The translations under genes were made by a program, and so were the position numbers. A stretch of DNA of 10,687 bases, taken from contig CAZFBS010000069.1 in assembly GCA_964517265.1 (NCBI GenBank), positions 1-10,687 on the forward strand, in the 5' to 3' direction. Shown one piece after another: positions 1 to 5,015 of the stretch. Numbering within the stretch: position 1 is the stretch's first letter; each line of letters begins with the position of its first letter. Origin of the DNA: REEP01 sp964517265. GTDB lineage: Bacteria > Pseudomonadota > Alphaproteobacteria > Rhodospirillales > Defluviicoccaceae. The notes beneath the pieces were generated by a model. The model was not told the DNA's origin, did not search any database, and saw only the letters and a list, made by a program, of their open reading frames with translations.

Positions 1-1
1 C

Positions 2-817
2 CTAACCAGTCTTTATGAGAACCGAAGTAAAGTTACCGACGATTTGCGGCTTATGGCGCGGATCATTGAGCTACCTCCAGGAAATACGCTAGCAGACAAG
101 ATCACCCATCACAGTAATAATCAAAACCCGATCAACGCTCGCGACTTACAATCTAATAGTACTATTCAGCGTCGACTGCAAAATGAATTTTATCAGAACT
201 ACAAGGACGATGTGTTTTACAGGATCAAACGAGGTGAAGCAGATCAAGCGCCACTTAACATTGACAATGATGAAGCTGGCCGGCTCTTACTGGCGTTTGA
301 CCTAAAGCAACCTTGGACGTGCCATCAGAGTTACAAGGTACTTGACGAACTCCATGGAGATATATATGCGCGTCCTGAGGTTGATGCACACCGTATTATT
401 GCAGTTTATGAGATTGCGGAAGCGGTTAAGAAAGCCCTTGAGAATATAGAAAATAAACTGCTTGCTTCATATCGATTGACCCAATACTTCATGCTATATA
501 CTGCACGGCTCGCACTGGAGATTGATGATAAGGGGAAGGAATGCTGTTCTAACCCCCGCAAGTTCGTTGCCGTGCCTGATGGTCGGGCTCGCCTCCGTCG
601 CGCCGTCGCACCGGTGATCACCGATCTTGTAATTGATCTGAATGCAGAAGTGCGAGAACGCGATGAGGCTGGCAAACCTTTTGATTATAAGCGTGAACTT
701 AAAAGTCCTAATCTGGTGCGTGAGCTGGGGCGCAGTATTATTTCAAACTACCAAAAGTCAGTTGCACGTAAGCGAGCCAGCTCCTTTGGTCAAGAATGGG
801 AAGAACAAACACCTTAA
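2..817 (+). CDS. AIPR-family (abortive infection / phage resistance) protein, C-terminal part
   Basis: The frame is open from base 2, with no stop and no Shine-Dalgarno before the first internal start codons (TTG 44, ATG 53). I therefore read it as the last 271 residues of a larger protein beginning left of the window. The stretch SNNQNPINARDLQSN, followed by IQRRLQNEF and later RIKRGE, matches the conserved block of the AIPR family (Pfam PF10592), which has N-T/N-Q-N-x-I/V, R-D-L/F-x-S-N, Q-x-x-L-x-x-E-F and KRGE. Downstream are mostly helical segments and a basic, hydrophilic C-terminus. Family knowledge: AIPR proteins occur in phage-defence loci, often as the last gene after a methyltransferase, a GHKL ATPase, a Z1-domain protein and a nuclease-like protein. 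The biochemical activity is poorly defined. G+C is roughly 47%, well below the 65% neighbours, which suggests horizontal acquisition. The family call is by motif, without a search. Confidence 0.78.
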   Translation, partial: LTSLYENRSKVTDDLRLMARIIELPPGNTLADKITHHSNNQNPINARDLQSNSTIQRRLQNEFYQNYKDDVFYRIKRGEADQAPLNIDNDEAGRLLLAFDLKQPWTCHQSYKVLDELHGDIYARPEVDAHRIIAVYEIAEAVKKALENIENKLLASYRLTQYFMLYTARLALEIDDKGKECCSNPRKFVAVPDGRARLRRAVAPVITDLVIDLNAEVRERDEAGKPFDYKRELKSPNLVRELGRSIISNYQKSVARKRASSFGQEWEEQTP

Positions 818-860
818 AGCGAAACGCATGAAGATTGGGGTTAGGAAGAGGAGGTGGAGT

Positions 861-867
861 GGAGGAG
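861..867 (+). promoter_or_regulatory. Strong Shine-Dalgarno before small ORF at 872
   Basis: GGAGGAG at 861-867 lies 4-6 bases before the ATG at 872. A second match, AGGAGGT at 849-855, lies just upstream in a purine-rich run. The spacing suits the ATG at 872, but the run is also purine-rich enough to arise by chance. Confidence 0.35.
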
Positions 868-871
868 CGCC

Positions 872-1000
872 ATGCTCAGGCCCTTGTCCTGTAAGCTGCG
901 CAGCTATGCGCTTGAGGCGTGCGATGCGGCCGAGCGGCCCAGCGATGCGGCCGAGGTTTCCGGATTGGCTGGGCCAGCGTTTCTCTCTATGACCGTTTAA
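872..1000 (+). CDS. Possible small protein, 42 aa, unknown function
   Basis: ATG at 872 runs to TAA at 998-1000 and gives a 42-residue peptide beginning MLRPLSCKL and ending AFLSMTV. It follows the end of the AIPR gene by 54 bases and has a well-placed GGAGGAG. The middle carries a tandem near-repeat (DAAERPS / DAAEVSG), from the 21-bp-period DNA repeat at 921-955. I see no signal peptide, membrane segment or known domain, and I do not recognise the sequence. A competing frame (ATG 828 to TGA 992) overlaps it and has a more basic, biased composition. The main support is the ribosome binding site, so this is a candidate only. If expressed, it could be co-transcribed with the AIPR gene, although its G+C is like that of the native chromosome. 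Confidence 0.25.
   Translation: MLRPLSCKLRSYALEACDAAERPSDAAEVSGLAGPAFLSMTV
921..955. repeat. Direct repeat, 14 bp, 21-bp period
   Basis: GCGATGCGGCCGAG occurs at 921-934 and again at 942-955, separated by CGGCCCA. The period is a multiple of three, so it keeps any reading frame and encodes a DAAE repeat in the frame starting at 872. It lies in the G+C-rich gap between the AIPR gene and the methyltransferase gene. Confidence 0.7.
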
Positions 1001-1041
1001 ACTAACCTGACGTATGTTTTCGTGCCGCTCCCCCGCCCGCG

Positions 1042-1055
1042 GGCGCTTCAGCGCC
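1042..1055 (-). other. Hairpin at the methyltransferase stop codon
   Basis: GGCGC-TTCA-GCGCC forms a 5-bp stem with a 4-base loop that contains the stop codon. It adjoins GCCCGCGGGC (1035-1044), another palindrome. On the minus strand it is not followed by a T-tract, so it does not qualify as a standard intrinsic terminator, though it could still help end transcription. Confidence 0.3.
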
Positions 1056-1761
1056 GGACCACCGGCGCGTAGGCCTTGCTTTTGACCGCGGAAAACGTGA
1101 AGGTCCCGGCGTAGATCTCCTTCACCGCTTCGGCGACGATGACGCCGGCGAACCCCGCGAACCAGCGCTGCCCGACCTTCTCCAGCGCCGGGGCAGCCGA
1201 CAGCAGCACGCGCGAGCGAACCGGCGGGATGAACAGCGCGGTTTCGGTCTGATAAGGCTGAAACAAGGTGTCCTTGAGGCTCTGGGACAGCTGGCCGGGC
1301 GAATACGGCCGTCCGCGGCCGAACGGGGTCCGCTCGAACTGCGCCCATAGTCCGCGCCGGTTCGGCACCACCACCATCAAGCGTCCGCCGTCCGCCAGCA
1401 CGCGCCACAGCTCTCGCATCATCGGCCGGGTGTTCTCGGCGCATTCCAACGCGTGCACCAGCAGCAGACGATCGATCGAACAGTCGGGAATGGGAAGATG
1501 GGTCTCGTCGGCAAGGGCAGTCAGGCGGCCGCCTTCGGACGGCCAGCGGACAACCCCCTGCGGCGCCGGCATGATGGCAATGACGCGTCCCGCTTCGGCC
1601 CGGAAGGCGCCGAGGAAGGGAGTCGCGTAGCCCACTCCCAGCATGGTCATGCCGCGCACGTCAGGCCAGATCTCGCGAATCCGCCGCGCGATCATGCGCC
1701 GCGCGACCTTGCCGAGGCCGGACTCATAAAAATCCCTGAGAGCAATGACATCATTCCACAT
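1048..1761 (-). CDS. Class I SAM-dependent methyltransferase
   Basis: This 237-residue cytoplasmic protein has no signal peptide or membrane segment. Motif I, the SAM-binding loop, is at about residues 38-50 (MTMLGVGYATPFL), in the G-x-G-Y-A-T-P form seen in a group of alphaproteobacterial methyltransferases. At about 94-125 SIDRLLLVHALE is followed by MMRELWRVLADGGRLMVVVPN, the usual post-motif region and strand beta-5 of the Methyltransf_11 type. RTPFGRGRPYSPGQL at about 143-157 is a subgroup signature. The start at 1761 (ATG, MWNDVIALRDFY) is the natural one because the N-terminus resembles that of relatives as I recall them. No strong Shine-Dalgarno is seen. The substrate is unknown. Relatives are often encoded divergently from glyoxalase II; here a glycosyltransferase gene separates them. 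The stop codon lies inside a small hairpin (1042-1055). Confidence 0.85.
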   Translation of the reverse strand: MWNDVIALRDFYESGLGKVARRMIARRIREIWPDVRGMTMLGVGYATPFLGAFRAEAGRVIAIMPAPQGVVRWPSEGGRLTALADETHLPIPDCSIDRLLLVHALECAENTRPMMRELWRVLADGGRLMVVVPNRRGLWAQFERTPFGRGRPYSPGQLSQSLKDTLFQPYQTETALFIPPVRSRVLLSAAPALEKVGQRWFAGFAGVIVAEAVKEIYAGTFTFSAVKSKAYAPVVRR

Positions 1762-1933
1762 GGCGGCGTGGACTCTAAGTCATCGGCTTGCAACACAGCA
1801 TGCAGATTTTCCTCAGACCCAGCCTGACGGCTGCCGGATCATCTGCCAAAGTCGGTCGAGCCTGTGGAAGACATGGCGGGAATATCGGAAAGCTGCTCCA
1901 GCATGAAGACATCGCAGAATGCATCCCGCCGTC

Positions 1934-1950
1934 CATGTTCTCTTAACATG
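1934..1950. repeat. Inverted repeat upstream of glycosyltransferase
   Basis: CATGTT (1934-1939) and AACATG (1945-1950) flank a 5-base spacer and are followed by TTTTG. It could be an operator, or a weak A+T-rich hairpin, in the leader of the gene starting near 1976. If translation begins at the earlier ATG at 1919 it would lie inside the coding region. The rest of the 1762-1933 gap shows no recognisable promoter or gene. Confidence 0.3.
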
Positions 1951-1975
1951 TTTTGTAAACAATCTCGGGTATCTC

Positions 1976-3169
1976 ATGCGCCTTGAGAATGTACGCATCA
2001 CGATGGAGGATCGGGTGATTTCCGCAGTTGAGGCTTATTGGGATGGTACCGTTCATTCTCACTCGAATGCGACATTTCTGAATTTGCTGTCGTCTGTACT
2101 TCCCGCAAAATCCGTCGCGATTCATGGATCGCCTAGCCATCTGAAGCATATGGCCTTCACGTTGCAAAGAAACGTTGAATGGAAATTATTTGAGGAAAAA
2201 TTACTACCATATAATACACCAGCATCAAAACGTTTTATTTTTGAATATCTTTTGTTACGTAAAATAATAAAGCTAATGAAATCAAATAATGATTCCTTTC
2301 TAGTGTCATTGTCCACAAGTGGACCATCCCTCCGAGCCTACTGTCTTCTACAGAAAATTTACCCACATCTCAGGATAATTGCACGCCTTCACGGTAATCT
2401 CAATGAGATCAACGGTTGGAGGCCCAAGCATCCGGTTAGGCGATATCTCACTCTTGCCAAGGCTCTTGCGGCAGTTCCTGCAGGAAACCTGCATCTTGTT
2501 GTCTTGGAGGATTCCATACGTGAAGCTCTACTCTCCAAGATGCCCTCGCTCGAACGGCAGATACATGCCATACCCGAAGTAGTTTCGGCCATTGAATCAC
2601 AGAAATTTCCCGGCAAACCCCTGTCAAACCCACCCACTTTTACCTTTCTTGGGGTCGGGACAACGGCCAAGGGGGCTGACCTTTTTGTAGAGATTGCACG
2701 TCAAGCTAAGAATGCGGGCTTGCCCGCGCGCTTCGAGATGTATGGAATGCTCCATGCAAGTCTATCTCATCTCAACGTTTCTCATCTTGACCAACCACCT
2801 GCGAAACAGGGGCTTGAGCGTCAGCAGTTCGTTGATGGCCTAGCGCGAGCGGATTTCATAATTGTACCTTACGATCCTGTTTATTATACGCTTTCAGCCA
2901 GTGGCGTCTTAGTTGATGCCGTGACGGCGCTAAAACCTATCGTGACGCTCCCTGTTGCTTTTGCCGAGTCTGCGTTCCGTAACTTCGGCGACATCGGGTA
3001 CCTATGCCCCAGCGTCCATGATTTGTCAGAAACAGTAATGAGGCTGGCACAAAAACCGGATCCTGCTCGTTATGATTGTCAGGTCGAGTGCCTGCGGCGG
3101 TTTCGATCCGCTCGGACGGAGACGGCAATTTCCGCCCGCTTGAGAGGGGCGGTCGGCTTGCCGCTTTGA
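1976..3169 (+). CDS. GT-B-fold glycosyltransferase (GT4-like)
   Basis: About 397 residues, soluble, with no signal peptide. The N-terminal Rossmann domain begins VISAVEAYWDGTVHSHSNATFL, typical of the first strand and loop in GT4-type enzymes, and includes RLHGNLN. The C-terminal donor-binding domain starts at TFTFLGVGTTAKGADLFVEIARQ, comparable to the G-R-x-x-x-x-KG-x-D-x-L block. It continues with LARADFIIVPY and SASGVLVDAVTALKPIV, corresponding to the nucleotide-sugar-binding E/D-A-x-x-x-G-x-P-V-V region. Such enzymes transfer a sugar from a nucleotide-sugar, usually in surface polysaccharide synthesis. Donor and acceptor cannot be read from the sequence. No start has a good Shine-Dalgarno: ATG 1976, 2003 and 1919 are all possible, and 1976 or 2003 fits the family N-terminus better. 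G+C is low, especially at 2161-2300, while the last roughly 25 codons are G+C-rich like the chromosome. No other polysaccharide gene is nearby. Confidence 0.75.
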   Translation: MRLENVRITMEDRVISAVEAYWDGTVHSHSNATFLNLLSSVLPAKSVAIHGSPSHLKHMAFTLQRNVEWKLFEEKLLPYNTPASKRFIFEYLLLRKIIKLMKSNNDSFLVSLSTSGPSLRAYCLLQKIYPHLRIIARLHGNLNEINGWRPKHPVRRYLTLAKALAAVPAGNLHLVVLEDSIREALLSKMPSLERQIHAIPEVVSAIESQKFPGKPLSNPPTFTFLGVGTTAKGADLFVEIARQAKNAGLPARFEMYGMLHASLSHLNVSHLDQPPAKQGLERQQFVDGLARADFIIVPYDPVYYTLSASGVLVDAVTALKPIVTLPVAFAESAFRNFGDIGYLCPSVHDLSETVMRLAQKPDPARYDCQVECLRRFRSARTETAISARLRGAVGLPL

Positions 3170-3204
3170 CAGGCTGGCATTCGGGCGGCATATGCGCCGC
3201 GTTG

Positions 3205-3230
3205 GCGGCGGGCTCGCCCGATTTCTTTCT
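3205..3230 (+). terminator. Possible weak terminator after glycosyltransferase
   Basis: CGGG (3209-3212) and CCCG (3217-3220) form a short stem around CTCG, followed by ATTTCTTTCT. The stem is only 4-5 bp and the T-run is interrupted, so this is weak. It lies 36 bases after the glycosyltransferase stop, where a terminator would be expected. GCGGC / GCCGC just before it (3185-3200) can form another small hairpin. Confidence 0.3.
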
Positions 3231-3301
3231 CGGTCCCCTGCTTCTCGTTAGTTCATCAGAACTGTACGCGATCAACGCCGGAAGAGGCCCCCTTGAATTC
3301 C

Positions 3302-3358
3302 CCAGCGTTTTAAGCCGCTGGCGTTGCGGGCGGCAATGGTGGTAGCTTGTCGCTACCA
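3302..3358. repeat. Two consecutive inverted repeats in the gloB leader
   Basis: CCAGCG (3302-3307) pairs with CGCTGG (3316-3321) across 8 bases. TGGTAGC (3340-3346) pairs with GCTACCA (3352-3358) across TTGTC. The second is a perfect 7-bp stem ending 38 bases before the gloB ATG. They may be leader hairpins, operators or ends of transcription from upstream; neither has a T-tract. The remainder of the 3170-3396 gap holds no convincing gene. Confidence 0.45.
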
Positions 3359-3396
3359 GTTGTCCTGCGTCGTCATTCATTGCCGGGGGTAGCACC

Positions 3397-4167
3397 ATGC
3401 CGGACCTGGAAATCCATCAAATCCCTGTTCTTCGCGACAACTATGTCTATCTTGTGCGCGACCCAGGGAGCGGGGCTTGCGCAGTGGTCGATCCGGCCGT
3501 CGCGGCGCCGGTGCTCGCCGCATTGGGTCGCCTTGGCTGGAAACTCACCCATATCCTCAATACCCATCATCATCACGACCACGTCGGCGGCAATCTGGAG
3601 ATCAAGCGCGCCACCGGGTGCACCGTCGTCGGCAATGCCAACGACGCCTCGCGCATCCCCGGCATCGACATCGGGGTCCGGGAGGGCGATACATTTCGGC
3701 TCGGCGATCATGAAGCCGCCGTCATCGACGTCTCCGGCCACACCCTCGGTCACATCGGCTACTGGTTCGCTGGAAGCCGGGCACTGTTCTGCGGCGATAC
3801 CTTGTTCGCTTTGGGGTGCGGGCGATTGTTCGAGGGTACGCCGCGTCAGATGTGGTCAAGCCTATGCAAGCTGCGTGCGCTTCCCGAAGACACCAAGGTC
3901 TACTGCGGCCACGAATACACCCAAAGCAACGCCGCCTTCGCCCTTGCCGTCGAGCCGGACAATGCCGCTTTGCGAGAGCGCGCGGCGCAAGTGGCGGCGC
4001 TGCGGGCAGAGGGTTTGCCGACGGTGCCTTCGACGATTGGAGAAGAACGGGCAACCAATCCGTTCCTGCGTGCCGACGACGACGACTTCCGGCAAACAGC
4101 CGGGCTTGCCGGTCTCGATCCCGTCGAAGCGTTTGCCGCCATCCGCCGGCGCAAGGACATGTTCTAG
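3397..4167 (+). CDS. gloB: Hydroxyacylglutathione hydrolase (glyoxalase II)
   Basis: This 256-residue cytoplasmic metallo-beta-lactamase-fold enzyme hydrolyses S-D-lactoylglutathione to D-lactate and glutathione, the second step of methylglyoxal detoxification. The binuclear metal site is complete: T-H-H-H-H-D-H at 56-62 (ligands H57, H59, D61, H62), H115 in SGHTLGH, D134 in FCGDTLFALGCGRLFEG, and H172 in VYCGHEYT. The C-terminal helical domain ends RRRKDMF, matching the conserved R-x-x-K-D-x-F end that helps bind glutathione. Length and N-terminus (MPDLEIHQIPVLRDNYVYL) are normal for the family. GGGGGT at about 3385-3390 serves as ribosome binding site for ATG 3397. It converges with the TetR gene over 25 bases. 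No glyoxalase I is present in the window. Confidence 0.96.
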   Translation: MPDLEIHQIPVLRDNYVYLVRDPGSGACAVVDPAVAAPVLAALGRLGWKLTHILNTHHHHDHVGGNLEIKRATGCTVVGNANDASRIPGIDIGVREGDTFRLGDHEAAVIDVSGHTLGHIGYWFAGSRALFCGDTLFALGCGRLFEGTPRQMWSSLCKLRALPEDTKVYCGHEYTQSNAAFALAVEPDNAALRERAAQVAALRAEGLPTVPSTIGEERATNPFLRADDDDFRQTAGLAGLDPVEAFAAIRRRKDMF

Positions 4168-4192
4168 ACGAGCAAATACGCACCGCTGGGCG

Positions 4193-4906
4193 TCATGATG
4201 GCGCCTCGTGAAGAGGCGCGGCAGCAGCGCGATCTCGCCACTTGCCGTCCTTCAGCCCGTCGAGGAAGATTGAGACCGCGAGCTTGACCCGCTTGCGCAG
4301 GGCATCGGGTCCGGGCGGGGCCGCGTTTTGCGCCATGACCCGCAGCAGCCACTGGCCCTGCAACATCGATAGAAACAGATCGGCCGCGAGCTCAGGCTCA
4401 TCGACCTGAAGCTGGCCGGCGTCCGTTGCGTCCGCAAGATACTGGGCAATGCGTCCAGTCAATGCGCGGGGACCGTGCCGCAGAAACGTCTCGATCATGT
4501 TGGGAAAGCGGCCGCCCTCGGTGACGAAGATGCCGAGCGTCCGCGTCGACTCGGGCGCAAACACCTTGGTCAAGAACGCGTAACCTACGGTCTCCAAAAC
4601 CGTCTGCGGATCGTTCCTTTCAGCAAGCACCAACTGCATCGATTGGCCGAAGGCGCTGCAGCGCTCGGCAACTGCCGCTTCGATCAGGCCATTCTTGCCG
4701 CCAAAAGCCTCATAAAGAGTCGCCCGCGATCCACCAGACAAGGCGATGATATCGGAGAGGGTCGCAGCCTCGCATCCCTTCTCCTGCATCACCTGCCAGG
4801 CAGCTTCGATCATTGCGCGGCGACGTGCTTCGCCCCGGGACTGGCTCTTGCGATGTGCTGTCGATTCGGTCGTCACGGGAGAGTTGTCCACAAAAAGCTC
4901 TTGCAT
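4193..4906 (-). CDS. TetR/AcrR-family repressor, AefR-like C-terminus
   Basis: 237 residues. The N-terminal DNA-binding domain is at about 28-78, with the helix-turn-helix ATLSDIIALSGGSRATLYEAFGGKNGL typical of TetR proteins. The C-terminal ligand and dimer domain contains RTLGIFVTEGGRFPNMIETFLRHGP, the pattern of the AefR-like C-terminal type. Divergent orientation to an acrAB-type pair and a palindrome between them indicate a local repressor of the pump, relieved by a ligand; ligand identity is unknown. The ATG at 4906 lies only 13 bases from a TATAAT (4924-4919), giving a nearly leaderless mRNA. A GTG at 4891, with AAGAG six bases upstream, is the alternative start and would drop five residues. 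A 7-bp-stem hairpin lies within its last codons (4201-4219). Confidence 0.92.
   Translation of the reverse strand: MQELFVDNSPVTTESTAHRKSQSRGEARRRAMIEAAWQVMQEKGCEAATLSDIIALSGGSRATLYEAFGGKNGLIEAAVAERCSAFGQSMQLVLAERNDPQTVLETVGYAFLTKVFAPESTRTLGIFVTEGGRFPNMIETFLRHGPRALTGRIAQYLADATDAGQLQVDEPELAADLFLSMLQGQWLLRVMAQNAAPPGPDALRKRVKLAVSIFLDGLKDGKWRDRAAAAPLHEAPS
4201..4219. other. Perfect 7-bp hairpin between convergent gloB and tetR ends
   Basis: GCGCCTC (4201-4207) and GAGGCGC (4213-4219) flank a 5-base loop. It sits inside the 3' end of the repressor gene and 33 bases after the gloB stop, so it would form in both convergent transcripts. No T-tract follows on either strand, so it is not a canonical terminator; it may slow RNA polymerase or protect the mRNA end. 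Confidence 0.4.
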
Positions 4907-4918
4907 TGCTGCCGAAAA

Positions 4919-4924
4919 ATTATA
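4919..4924 (-). promoter_or_regulatory. Probable -10 element of the repressor gene
   Basis: Read on the minus strand the sequence is TATAAT, a perfect sigma-70-type -10 hexamer, placed 12 bases before the ATG at 4906. No clear -35 hexamer is seen 16-18 bases upstream. It overlaps the left edge of the palindrome at 4923-4939, so repressor binding there should block it. Confidence 0.5.
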
Positions 4925-4939
4925 CTGTATCGTACAGTA
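4923..4939. promoter_or_regulatory. Likely TetR operator between repressor and efflux genes
   Basis: TACTGTATCGTACAGTA is a perfect 7-bp inverted repeat (TACTGTA / TACAGTA) around a 3-base centre TCG. A further TACAG at 4938-4942 extends the half-site pattern to the right. Palindromes of this size between a TetR gene and the divergent pump genes it controls are typical operators. Overlap with the repressor's -10 predicts autorepression as well as repression of the adaptor-pump operon. Confidence 0.7.
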
Positions 4940-5015
4940 CAGTTTTGATTGCGGCCCCGCAAGGGATTTCCCTTGTCGCTCGAAGCCGGTGTTCCAGGGT
5001 CAAAGGAAGCAGGTC

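Noticed and set aside
859..894. 11-codon GTG frame after AGGAGGT, as a leader peptide
   Set aside because: The spacing between AGGAGGT and the GTG is only 3 bases and nothing downstream suggests attenuation.
828..992. Frame from ATG 828 giving a basic peptide with AMR/AMRP repeats
   Set aside because: It overlaps the 872-1000 candidate, lacks a ribosome site of its own, and its repeats are only the 21-bp DNA repeat read in another frame.
758..1444. 228-codon open frame on the minus strand
   Set aside because: It overlaps the well-supported methyltransferase gene in another frame; its product is Arg/Ala/Pro-rich with no motif, as expected from high-G+C DNA.
2937..3398. 153-codon minus-strand open frame across the gap before gloB
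   Set aside because: It is antisense to the glycosyltransferase C-terminal end, has low-complexity composition and no recognised domain.
3347..4198. 283-codon plus-strand frame covering gloB
   Set aside because: It is the Ser/Pro/Arg-rich +1 shadow of gloB, whose own frame has every catalytic motif.
4475..4948. 157-codon plus-strand frame antisense to the repressor
   Set aside because: The repressor frame has a clear helix-turn-helix; this frame has no domain and crosses the operator.
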